From Candidatus Chloroheliales bacterium (lineage in GTDB: Bacteria > Chloroflexota > Chloroflexia > QHBQ01), in NCBI GenBank assembly GCA_003243865.1, contig QHBQ01000097.1, forward strand, positions 1-12,635: a DNA stretch of 12,635 bases. Direction: 5' to 3'. The first letter of the stretch is position 1; each line of letters begins with the position of its first letter. The translations under genes and the position numbers were made by a program. The notes under the pieces were generated by a model, which had not been told where the DNA came from, searched no databases, and saw only the letters and a program-made list of their open reading frames with translations. This document shows positions 1 through 7,102 of the stretch, in pieces.

Positions 1-16
1 ATGCCTTGCGCTGATG

Positions 17-1399
17 TCAATCAATCGTCTGTCCGGCGTAAGTGCGTGCCTTCCAGGTTACGCCCCTGCCGCTCAGGATGCGCACCATCGAGTTAATCAG
101 GATTGCCTCCACCACCAGCGCACCCAGCGGGTGGCTCAGGCTCCATAGCGGCGACAGCTTCAGTATCCCGTTCCATTGCAGCCGCATCAGCAGCAGGACG
201 GTGAATTGTACTACGCCCGCGCCCAGCAGCCACAGTGCGGCGTGAGTTGGCCCCGCCGTCAGCAGGCCAATCAATCCGCCGAATAGCAGCAAAGCGGGCA
301 AAACTGATATAATGAACAGCAGCAGAGCCAGGCTCAGCGCCAGCAGCGGACTGCCAATCGCAATGTAGAAGTTCTTGCTCCAGCCTTGCCAGATTTCCGC
401 CAGCGACTTGTACATCCGCGTGCTGACGATGTCGAAGCCAACCAGCAGCCTGATGCGTTTGCCTGCACCCTTGAACAACTCGCCCAGCGCGTAATCCTCG
501 ATGATGCGTTCGCGCACCGCACGATGCCCACCCAGCAGCTCATACGCACTGCGCTTCACCATCAGGAACTGGCCGTTGGCGGCGGCGGTGAGGTTGGACG
601 GGTCGTTGACCTTCTGCAAGGGCCGGTCGGCCAGCGCCGTGGAAAAGACCACCGGCTGCACCACCTTCTCCCAGAAGCTGCCCAACACCTGGAAGGGGTG
701 CAGCGAGAGCAGGTCGAGCCGTTCGCGCTGCATATAATCCAGCGCCGAGGTCAGTGCGTGGGGTTGGGATACCGTGTCGGCATCCACAAACAGCAAATAG
801 TCGGCAGCAGGGCTGGTCCGCTGCACCGCCTGGTAAATGGCATAGCACTTGCCAGTCCAGCCTGACGGCAACGGCCCACCGCTGACCACCAGCAAGTTAT
901 CGTGCTGCCGCGCCAGCGTGGTGATGACCGAGAGGGTATGGTCGGTGGAGTTGTCGTCAACCACGATTACTTCGTAGCGTTCGCGCGGGTAGCTCTGCGC
1001 CAATAGCGAGGCCAGGCACGCGCCAACCATCGCCTGCTCGTCGCGGGCAGGCACGATGATGCTGATGAAGGGCGCGGGTCGCCCCGCCTGCCAGTCGCGC
1101 ACGGTCGGCAACTGCGCCCAGCCACGCAGCAGATATTGCTGATAAGCCGCCGTACCCAGCAGCACCAGGGTCAGCAATGTTAGAGTAATCGTCAGCACAG
1201 TTATCGCCAGTCTCCCCTCCCATCGGGAGGGGTTGGGGGTGGGTGCGTGAAGCGCAACTCGGACCCCCACCTTGCCTCCCCCAAAGGGGGAGGGATGATT
1301 GCTCCCCTCCCCTCGGGAAGGGCTGCGGGTGGGTGCGTGAAGCGCATCAATGCCCATCGCAACTATTATGCCCAAGCTCCGTTTTAACTCATGGCTCAT
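17..1399 (-). CDS. Membrane glycosyltransferase family 2 (CruC/CrtQ/HpnB-like)
   Basis: A GT-A fold glycosyltransferase that probably moves a sugar from a nucleotide-sugar onto a lipid-like acceptor at the membrane. Visible motifs (460-aa reading): VVDDNS at 146-151, GWTGK at 180-184, DAD metal-binding motif at 206-208, catalytic-type ED at 301-302, WQGWSKN at 337-343 and the C-terminal W-K-A-R-T-Y stretch near 449-454. One membrane segment lies at about 65-84 and two or more at about 350-405. The GWTGK motif and tail resemble carotenoid (CrtQ/CruC) and hopanoid-associated (HpnB) enzymes; a carotenoid glycosyltransferase would suit a Chloroflexota host, but that is inference. Residues 19-62 are translated repeat DNA, unlike any glycosyltransferase domain. 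The ATG at 1399 has no clear ribosome site but lies 43 nt after a strong -10 box. A GTG at 1198, with GGGAGGGG about 12 nt upstream, is the alternative start and would remove the repeat. Confidence 0.85.
   Translation of the reverse strand: MSHELKRSLGIIVAMGIDALHAPTRSPSRGEGSNHPSPFGGGKVGVRVALHAPTPNPSRWEGRLAITVLTITLTLLTLVLLGTAAYQQYLLRGWAQLPTVRDWQAGRPAPFISIIVPARDEQAMVGACLASLLAQSYPRERYEVIVVDDNSTDHTLSVITTLARQHDNLLVVSGGPLPSGWTGKCYAIYQAVQRTSPAADYLLFVDADTVSQPHALTSALDYMQRERLDLLSLHPFQVLGSFWEKVVQPVVFSTALADRPLQKVNDPSNLTAAANGQFLMVKRSAYELLGGHRAVRERIIEDYALGELFKGAGKRIRLLVGFDIVSTRMYKSLAEIWQGWSKNFYIAIGSPLLALSLALLLFIISVLPALLLFGGLIGLLTAGPTHAALWLLGAGVVQFTVLLLMRLQWNGILKLSPLWSLSHPLGALVVEAILINSMVRILSGRGVTWKARTYAGQTID
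1211..1346. repeat. Dispersed palindromic repeat cluster inside the glycosyltransferase reading frame
   Basis: Two direct copies of about 45 bp (1212-1256 and 1302-1346, 41 of 45 identical by eye) flank a third hairpin (CCTCCCCC, AAA, GGGGGAGG at 1275-1293). The first copy contains its own 8-bp stem, CCCCTCCC/GGGAGGGG at 1214-1232. Read on the minus strand, the copies give related peptides ALHAPTPNPSRWEG and ALHAPTRSPSRGEG. The copies are offset by 90 bp, a multiple of three, so the frame stays open. The same 29-bp core recurs at 8255-8283. Confidence 0.8.
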
Positions 1400-1420
1400 C
1401 GCTTAGGGAAGGCACAAACG

Positions 1421-1449
1421 TTGCTTAGGTCCTGTCTAAAGATTATACC
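1421..1449 (+). promoter_or_regulatory. Possible promoter of the GTPase gene, overlapping the opposite promoter
   Basis: TTGCTT (1421-1426), a 17-nt spacer and TATACC (1444-1449) form a plausible sigma-70-type promoter pointing at the GTPase. Its -10 box is the complement of part of the glycosyltransferase -10 box. The leader would be about 95 nt. Confidence 0.35.
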
Positions 1450-1470
1450 ATAGAGCAATAGGTATTTCAG
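1442..1470 (-). promoter_or_regulatory. Probable promoter of the glycosyltransferase gene
   Basis: On the minus strand there is a perfect extended -10 box, TGGTATAAT (1450 down to 1442). A CTGAAA -35-like box (1470-1465, 4 of 6 matches to TTGACA) lies 17 nt upstream of the hexamer. Transcription would begin near 1435, giving a leader of about 36 nt to the ATG at 1399. Confidence 0.55.
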
Positions 1471-1550
1471 CTAAAATGAGGCAGCTAAGCCCAATCCGTC
1501 TTCACAATCCGTTGGCTGCTCACACCAGCCGCAAAAAAGGAGCAGCACAG

Positions 1551-2741
1551 ATGGCGAACCAAACAGCCAGCCCGAACCCGCTGGGCATCCCCACCAGACT
1601 CAAGGATCTGCGCACGATGTGGCAGAGCATAGACTGGAATGGCCTGCGCCAACTGGTCAAGGAGGAGGCGGGCGCGCGGGTGGCGATCGTCGGGCCGATC
1701 AACTCCGGTAAATCCACCCTCTTCAACCTGCTGGAGGGTCGGGAGATTTCGATGGTCAGCCCCGTCCCCGGCACCACCCTCGGCCCGATTGCCGAACGGG
1801 TCGGCCCTTTCACCCTGGTAGACACCCCCGGCTTCGGCGAGGCAGGAGCGGGCGGCTCGGAGCGCGCCAACGTCGCGCTGAAGGCTGCCGCCGATGCGGG
1901 CGCGATCGTGCTGGTGCTGGATGCCGATGCCGGACTGCGCCGGGGCGACTTCGAGCTATACAAGGCGCTGAAGCGAACTGGCAAGCCGGTGCTGGTTGCC
2001 CTGAACAAGATTGACCTGCTCAAGCACGGGCGCTTTGGCAGCGACGACGATACTGCGCGGATGCTGACCGCCTTCAGCCAGCAGCTAGGCGCCGAGGTGA
2101 TCGGCATATCGGCAAAGAAAGGCACAAACGTCGCCGAGCAACTCGTTCCTCAACTGATCGAGATGCAGCCCGCCCTCGCGGTCGCGCTGGGCCGTGAACT
2201 GCCTATCTTCCGCCGCCAGGCCGCCAATCGCGTCATCAAGCAGAGCATCGCCATGAGTATGCTGGTCGGCGCGGAGCCGATCCCCTTCATTGACATTCCG
2301 ATACTGCTCGCCAAGCAGATTCAGCTAGTGCTGCGTATCGCCGCCATCTACGGTGAGCCGCTTGACGCCAAGCACGCCCGCGAACTGATCGGCGCGGTGA
2401 TGGGCGGCTTTGGCCTACGCTTCCTTGCCCAGCAGGGCGCACGGATGGCTGCTGGTGATGCGGCCAAGGTCATCCCCGGCGCGGGCAGCGTGGTGGCCGC
2501 CGGTATCGCCGCCGCTGGCACCTGGGCGATGGGTCAGGTGCTGATCCAGTATTTCGAGAGCGGCAAGCGCATGGGTACGGCAGAACTGCAAGCCGCCTTC
2601 AGGCAACTCGCCGGCGAAGCCCCCCCCATCACCCTCGAGCGCGACGACCTTGAACCCGCTGCCTACTATCCCGAAGCGCAGTACGAGCCTGCGCCGAAGA
2701 AGGCGCGGCGGTTTCCTTTGCTGGGTGGTCGGGACAGGTAG
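1551..2741 (+). CDS. Era/TrmE-like GTPase with DUF697-type C-terminal domain
   Basis: A 396-aa GTP-binding protein with all five G motifs: P-loop GPINSGKS (48-55), G2 PGTT (73-76), G3 DTPG (91-94), G4 NKID (152-155) and G5 SAKKG (187-191). The C-terminal half (about 225-340) carries PIPFIDIPILLAKQ and KVIPGAGSVVAAG, typical of the DUF697/YcjF-type helical membrane-associating module; this pairing occurs in predicted GTPases of unknown role, perhaps in membrane stress. Residues 360-396 are acidic then basic and probably disordered. The ATG at 1551 is preferred over an upstream ATG at 1476 because AAGGAG (1537-1542) sits 8 nt before it. The gene is divergent from the glycosyltransferase and appears monocistronic. 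No target can be named from the sequence. Confidence 0.88.
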   Translation: MANQTASPNPLGIPTRLKDLRTMWQSIDWNGLRQLVKEEAGARVAIVGPINSGKSTLFNLLEGREISMVSPVPGTTLGPIAERVGPFTLVDTPGFGEAGAGGSERANVALKAAADAGAIVLVLDADAGLRRGDFELYKALKRTGKPVLVALNKIDLLKHGRFGSDDDTARMLTAFSQQLGAEVIGISAKKGTNVAEQLVPQLIEMQPALAVALGRELPIFRRQAANRVIKQSIAMSMLVGAEPIPFIDIPILLAKQIQLVLRIAAIYGEPLDAKHARELIGAVMGGFGLRFLAQQGARMAAGDAAKVIPGAGSVVAAGIAAAGTWAMGQVLIQYFESGKRMGTAELQAAFRQLAGEAPPITLERDDLEPAAYYPEAQYEPAPKKARRFPLLGGRDR

Positions 2742-2856
2742 AAAAATAGCAACCACAAGCCTGCCCGTTCGTTATTAGTTTGCGGTCACACTGGATGAAA
2801 GCCGCGCGAGGGCTTGACGATGCGCTCCACCTGAATTGTCATGGGAGCAATCAAGG

Positions 2857-4164
2857 ATGATGGAAATGCAAGCTGAATCACCGCTACTGATCCCTGCACC
2901 TACACCACAGGATAGGCTAAAGCAGGACGGGCAAAACTCTGCCCTTCTACCAGTGCATCGCACCCTTAAACGTACTTGCGTCGTACTTGTCATCCTTAGT
3001 TTGCTCTACCTCCTTCAGCAAGTAGTGTATCCAGATCTCGACACTCAAAATCTAGCCACTGCTGGATCTGTCTGCGGTAAGTGGCAGACTACCACCGGCC
3101 CTCGCCTAGCCTGGCAGGGTGGTGGCGGATTCTATAGCGTTAGTGCTATTTCACCTAATGATGTGTGGGCAGGCGGTGGCACGAACAGCGTGTTTGGCCC
3201 GATTGACGAAGAAGGCGCTCAACCGATAGCGATGCACTGGGACGGAAAGCGATGGCAGGAAGTCTCTACACCCAAGCCCGGCGATGGTAGCTACTTCGAG
3301 GCAGGTGCTGCCATATGATCAATGTCTGCGGCATCCTCTAATGACGTTTGGGCGGTGGGTAGAAGCTGGAGCAGGACGCTCACTATGCACTGGGACGGCT
3401 CGTCATGGGGCGTAATCCCCAGCCCCAACGCACAAGATAGTGAAAATGACCTGTTTGCCGTTGCCGCTCTTTCTCATGATGACGCTTGGGCGGTTGGGCA
3501 GTACACTGGCCACACGAGCGAGCCTTACTCTATCAACGCGCTGATCGAACACTGGGATGGCCGAAACTGGACTGTCTACAATAACCCTGAGTTGGGTACT
3601 CTTGAGGGATCGCTTAAGAGCGTAAACGTGATTTCCGCCAACGACATATGGGCGGTTGGCAATGCTAACGTAAAACCTCTGGCAATGCACTGGAACGGGG
3701 TAAAATGGAGTGTTGTTCCCGTACCGGGCGCAGATGAGAAGCTGGAACTTAACGCTGTTGCCGCTGCTTCCAGCAAGGATGTCTGGGCCGTAGGTGAGAG
3801 CTACGCATCTGGATCAGCGATCGTGCATTGGGATGGCGCTGCCTGGCGTGCTATGCAATCCCCTGTGACACAACTTGATGTGGCCTTCGAGGAGATAGTT
3901 GCCTTGGCCCACGATAATGTCTGGATGATAAGGCATACCTGGCACTCTAGTGAAGATTATAATCAGCCCCAACGCCAGATCATGCGCTGGGATGGTAAAC
4001 AATGGTCTGAGATCACCCTCCCTGCTTCTATGGCAAATGCGAGACTCGCTGCTATAACGAAGGATCTTGCAGGCAATGTCTGGCTAGCTGGTAGTATCAG
4101 CGATGGGAAGGATAAGCCCAGTTATGGCTTCACAGCCCGCTTCAGCCCCTCCTCTTGTCCGTAG
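2857..4164 (+). pseudogene. Membrane-anchored seven-bladed propeller protein, interrupted by an in-frame TGA
   Basis: One continuous frame broken only by TGA at 3316-3318. The first part has a cytoplasmic stretch, one membrane helix (CVVLVILSLLYLLQQVVY) and the first blade; the second resumes at 3319 in the same frame. Seven repeats can be counted: NDVWAGG, NDVWAVG, DDAWAVG, NDIWAVG, KDVWAVG, DNVWMIR, GNVWLAG. The first six are followed by a (M/E)HW(D/N)G..W or MRWDG..W strand. This suggests an extracytoplasmic beta-propeller on a single-pass anchor; its ligand is unknown. ATG 2857 has GGGAG 9 nt upstream; a TTG at 2836 is less likely. The restart ATG at 3322 has no ribosome site. Base use looks more AT-rich and less C/G-biased at third positions than in the neighbours, hinting at transfer or weak selection. 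It could also be a sequencing error or readthrough. Confidence 0.75.
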
Positions 4165-4172
4165 CCTTAAGT

Positions 4173-4201
4173 TGTGCCTACCCGCGCCTGTGTGGTAGAA
4201 T
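4173..4201 (+). promoter_or_regulatory. Probable promoter of the hydrolase pair
   Basis: TTGTGC (4173-4178), a 17-nt spacer and TAGAAT (4196-4201) preceded by TGG, i.e. an extended -10. It lies 42 nt before the TTG start at 4244, in the 79-bp gap after the propeller gene. Confidence 0.5.
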
Positions 4202-4243
4202 ACGCCTAACTTACCCTATTCCTAGCGTGGAGGAGCAACCCCT

Positions 4244-5362
4244 TTGACCACTCAGCAACTAACAGGGCGCACTGATGTGCGTCCCTACGAAACTCAGCGT
4301 TCGCGCAGGCGCAAACTGCCTCATCCGCTGCTTATTACCGCCGCGCTCGGCGCAGCAACCGCCACTGCTGCCTTGCTGCGCAGGCAATTCGACCACTACG
4401 CACTGGCCCGCCTGACCCAGCCTGGCCGCACCCTGTTCCGCGCCGACCCTGCCGAGTTTGGGCTAACCGGCTATCAGCGGGTCAACCTCACCACCAACGA
4501 TGGCCTGGCGCTGCGCGGGCGCTTCTTCCCTGCCTATGGCTATCGCGGCTATCAGGCGGGTGGCGGTGACGCAAGCGATGCCCGACCCCAAGGCAGCATC
4601 ATTCTGGTACACGGCTACGGTGGCAACCACGACACCCTGCTCGAATACATCGCCTGGCTGGTGGCGGCTGGCTACAACGTGCTCGCCTACGACCAGCGCG
4701 GTAGCGGCCAGAGCGACGGCGAGCGCGTCACCCTCGGCGCACAGGAGGCCCATGATGTCGGCGCGGCAATCGAGTGGCTGCTGGGGCATGGTGAGCAGAA
4801 CATCGCCATCTACGGCTTCTCGATGGGCGGCACGACCGCCATCCTGGCCGCCGCCGAGTACACTGACCTCAAGGCGGTGATTACCGATTGCGCCTTCGCT
4901 AAGCTCGAGGAGGAGATCGAGAGCCGCCTGCGGGTGCGCGGTTACCCCCACTTCGTCACTGCTCCCCTCAGCCGCCTTACCGCCGCCACCCTCACCGACC
5001 ACCTTCAGGCCGAGCCGGGCGAGCACGACGCCGTCAACGCGGTCAACTGGATCTCGCCCCGCCCGCTGCTGCTCATCCATGCGGGCGACGATGAGGTGGT
5101 AGATACCTCCGACGCCTACGCCCTCTACGACGCGGCGGGCGAACCACGCGAGTTGTGGGTCACGCCTCACTCGGTACACACCGCCAGCTACCACGATTAC
5201 CCCAGTGAGTACCAGCAGCGGGTGATTGCCACGCTTGAACGCGCCTTTGGCAAGGTAGACTTATGCCCAGACGTGCCATCCTCGACCCAGAGGTTGTCTA
5301 TCGCGGCCACCCCGCGCCCGAACCTTTCTACATTGCGGGCAACCAGACCGGCGTGCTGCTGA
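4244..5362 (+). CDS. Membrane-anchored alpha/beta hydrolase (serine hydrolase)
   Basis: A 372-aa predicted esterase/acyl-hydrolase. Oxyanion-site HGYGG begins at 123, DQRGSGQSDG is at 150-159, nucleophile elbow GFSMGG has Ser193, the acid is Asp282 or 283 (GDDEVV) and the base is probably His312 (SVHTASYH). A basic stretch (RSRRRK) precedes one hydrophobic segment at about 27-45, so it is probably held at the membrane. The TTG start is supported by a strong GGAGGAG (4229-4235) 8 nt upstream. The natural domain ends near residue 337; the last ~35 residues are an out-of-frame reading of the next gene, overlapping it by 100 bp. A TAG sits at 5256-5258 in the +1 frame. Residues 7-16 come from a palindromic repeat. 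Substrate cannot be predicted. Confidence 0.85.
   Translation: MTTQQLTGRTDVRPYETQRSRRRKLPHPLLITAALGAATATAALLRRQFDHYALARLTQPGRTLFRADPAEFGLTGYQRVNLTTNDGLALRGRFFPAYGYRGYQAGGGDASDARPQGSIILVHGYGGNHDTLLEYIAWLVAAGYNVLAYDQRGSGQSDGERVTLGAQEAHDVGAAIEWLLGHGEQNIAIYGFSMGGTTAILAAAEYTDLKAVITDCAFAKLEEEIESRLRVRGYPHFVTAPLSRLTAATLTDHLQAEPGEHDAVNAVNWISPRPLLLIHAGDDEVVDTSDAYALYDAAGEPRELWVTPHSVHTASYHDYPSEYQQRVIATLERAFGKVDLCPDVPSSTQRLSIAATPRPNLSTLRATRPACC
4264..4286. repeat. Imperfect palindrome encoding part of the hydrolase N-terminus
   Basis: AGGGCGCAC (4264-4272) pairs with GTGCGTCCCT (4277-4286) apart from one bulged base, around a 4-nt loop, and is followed by TACGA. This has the GGGCG...CCCCTACG form of the element at 9696-9756, so it is probably a degenerate member of that family read in frame as GRTDVRPYE. 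Confidence 0.45.
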
Positions 5363-6084
5363 TCCACGGCTACAGCGGCAGCCCGCCGGAGATGTTGCCC
5401 GTCGCCCGCTACCTGCACGAGCGCGGCGGCTACACCGTGGTTGGCCCGCTGCTGCCCGGCCACGGCACCCGCCCCGAAGACCTGCGCCGCATCCATTGGC
5501 AGCAGTGGGCCAATGCGGTCAACTACGCCTACGCCAACCTGGCCGCCGGGTGCGAGCGCATCTTTCTAGTCGGCCTGAGCATGGGTGGCGTGCTCGCGCT
5601 CTACCAGGCCGAACGCCTCACCACCGACCCCGACCGCAAACTCGCTGGCGTTGTTTCCCTCGCCGCGCCGATGTATGTAAACGACTGGCGGGTGCCGTTC
5701 GCCCCGTTTGCCAAGTACGTCATCCGCTGGCAGGGTAATCGCTACACCAGCCTGGAAGAGAAGACCAGCGTCCGCGACAAGGCGGCGGTCAAGGAGTTGT
5801 GGAGCTACCTGCGGATGCCCAGCCACGCCGCCCACCAGTTGCTGGTGCTGATGAAGCAGACCCGCCGCAACCTCGCCACCGTCAGCGTGCCGCTGCTGAT
5901 CATCCACAGCCGCCACGATACCACCTCGCCACCGCCCAGCGCCCAGATTATCTACGACAGCGTGGCCTCTGCCGACAAGCAGCTGGTCTGGCTCGACAAC
6001 TCCAACCACGTCATCACCGTAGATTACGAGCGCGATCGAGTTAATCAGGCGGTGTATGATTTCATCAACCAGCACAACGGTTGA
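5263..6084 (+). CDS. Carboxylesterase/monoacylglycerol lipase-like alpha/beta hydrolase
   Basis: A 273-aa soluble hydrolase resembling the Est30/COG1647 carboxylesterase family: HGYSGSP (35-41) at the oxyanion site, LLPGHGT (63-69), nucleophile elbow GLSMGG with Ser106, Asp219 in SRHDTT, and His249 in NSNHVITVDYERD, the family's usual C-terminal signature. A likely reaction is hydrolysis of short or medium acyl esters. No signal peptide or membrane segment is seen. The ATG at 5263 has AAGG (5252-5255) 7 nt upstream, inside the end of hydrolase 1, so the two are probably co-transcribed and translationally coupled. Catalytic residues and length are complete. The physiological substrate is unknown. 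Confidence 0.87.
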   Translation: MPRRAILDPEVVYRGHPAPEPFYIAGNQTGVLLIHGYSGSPPEMLPVARYLHERGGYTVVGPLLPGHGTRPEDLRRIHWQQWANAVNYAYANLAAGCERIFLVGLSMGGVLALYQAERLTTDPDRKLAGVVSLAAPMYVNDWRVPFAPFAKYVIRWQGNRYTSLEEKTSVRDKAAVKELWSYLRMPSHAAHQLLVLMKQTRRNLATVSVPLLIIHSRHDTTSPPPSAQIIYDSVASADKQLVWLDNSNHVITVDYERDRVNQAVYDFINQHNG

Positions 6085-6140
6085 TGCCAGCAATGTTCGG
6101 AACTGACATCATGATGGTATCGGTTGGAGCGTACATACCT

Positions 6141-6171
6141 GCCAACCTTACGTATAACACGTAAGGTTGGC
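6141..6171. promoter_or_regulatory. Palindrome 1 upstream of the antirepressor (possible operator)
   Basis: Perfect inverted repeat with 13-bp arms (GCCAACCTTACGT / ACGTAAGGTTGGC) around a 5-nt centre ATAAC. Positions 6142-6169 are repeated exactly at 6216-6243. With no T-run it is not an obvious intrinsic terminator. The shape suits a dimeric DNA-binding protein, though which one is unknown. Confidence 0.7.
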
Positions 6172-6215
6172 TTAGATACACTCTTCTCTAAAGGAACAGT
6201 TAGTCAAGGTTACGT

Positions 6216-6243
6216 CCAACCTTACGTATAACACGTAAGGTTG
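6216..6243. promoter_or_regulatory. Palindrome 2 abutting the antirepressor ribosome site
   Basis: Second copy of the 28-nt palindrome in the same orientation, 74 bp downstream of the first: 11-bp arms CAACCTTACGT / ACGTAAGGTTG and centre ATAAC. It ends one base before the AAAGG (6244-6248) that serves the ATG at 6255, so a bound protein or RNA hairpin here could block translation as well as transcription. A further half-site, CAAGGTT, lies at 6205-6211. Confidence 0.7.
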
Positions 6244-6254
6244 AAAGGATAGAT

Positions 6255-7094
6255 ATGACAGAGATAGAAGGGGTAGACACCCCGCAAATCGAACGAGTGG
6301 TAGACTTCTACGGTGACCAAGTGCCAGTGGCGCAGGTGGAAGAGGGCAAACTATATGTGCCGATCCACGCCCTAACTGACAACCTCGGCCTATCCTTCAG
6401 CGGGCAGAGTGACCGTATCCGCCGCGATAACGTACTTGCCGCGAAGTCACGACAGGTAGCAGTTACTGGCGCAGATGGCAAGAACCGACAGCAACTATGC
6501 CTGCCCCTGGATATGATACCAGGCTGGTTGTTCGGCATTGCTGCAAACAGAGTCAAGCCTGAGCTACGCGAACGGCTCGACCTCTACCGTGCTGAGTGCT
6601 TTGATGTGCTGTGGAACGCCTTCAAAGGTGACATCATGCCCGCCGCGCCCACACCTTCCGGCTTGACACCAGCCGAGCAGATGCTGGCACAGGCCGAGGC
6701 GATCTACCAGCTCGCCCGCCAGCAGGTGGATCTTGAGCGGCAGTATCGCATGATGGCCGAGTACACGCGCGGCTTCATTCGTGAAACGCGCCCCCAACTG
6801 ACCGACCATGCGCAACAACTGAGCGGCCACGAGCAGCGGCTAGTCTCGCTGGAGCTACGTCTCGACCCCATCAGCAATGTCACCGAGGAGCAGGCCAACG
6901 AGATTGCCCTCGCGGTGAAGAATGTGGCCTATGCTCTGGGCGGCTCAAGCCAGAGCTACGGCAAGGTATATAGCGAACTCTATCGCCGCTATCGGGTAAC
7001 CAGCTACAAGAGCCTGCCACGCAGCCGCTACGACGAGGCTATGGCCTGGCTGGGGCAATGGTATGTGGATATTGAGGGCGGGCAGAGCAAGTAG
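6255..7094 (+). CDS. Phage-type antirepressor (P22_AR_N-like N-terminus, ORF6C-like C-terminus)
   Basis: A 279-aa protein of the phage antirepressor class. Residues about 18-125 match the P22_AR_N pattern: VPVAQVEEGKLYVPI, then LGLSFSGQSDRIRRD, CLPLDMIPGWLFGI (82-95), NRVKPELRERLDLYRAECFDVLW. Residues 140-205 are charged and probably coiled-coil. Residues about 206-275 resemble ORF6C: YGKVYSELYRRYRVTSYKSLP. In phages such proteins bind and inactivate repressors or bind DNA. No integrase, repressor or structural phage gene is nearby; instead it follows two identical palindromes and leads within 8 nt into an ABC transporter gene. AAAGG lies 6 nt before the ATG. A domesticated local regulator is a reasonable inference; a relic of a lost prophage is the alternative. 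Confidence 0.85.
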   Translation: MTEIEGVDTPQIERVVDFYGDQVPVAQVEEGKLYVPIHALTDNLGLSFSGQSDRIRRDNVLAAKSRQVAVTGADGKNRQQLCLPLDMIPGWLFGIAANRVKPELRERLDLYRAECFDVLWNAFKGDIMPAAPTPSGLTPAEQMLAQAEAIYQLARQQVDLERQYRMMAEYTRGFIRETRPQLTDHAQQLSGHEQRLVSLELRLDPISNVTEEQANEIALAVKNVAYALGGSSQSYGKVYSELYRRYRVTSYKSLPRSRYDEAMAWLGQWYVDIEGGQSK

Positions 7095-7102
7095 GAATGA
7101 AG

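Noticed and set aside
1520..2125. Minus-strand 201-aa frame opposite the GTPase
   Set aside because: Ser/Pro/Arg-rich shadow of the G domain.
4463..5194. Long 243-aa open frame on the minus strand
   Set aside because: It lies wholly opposite hydrolase 1, which has full catalytic motifs and a strong ribosome site. It is a GC-rich antisense shadow with no recognisable domain.
6141..6243. Start of a CRISPR array or dif site
   Set aside because: There are only two copies, the 46-bp interval between them is unique and no cas gene is near. The 28-nt size recalls an 11-6-11 Xer site, but the conserved TAA/TTA bases beside the centre are missing.
6255..7094. Intact prophage remnant
   Set aside because: Only the antirepressor is phage-like; there is no integrase, repressor, terminase, structural gene or att-like direct repeat in the window.
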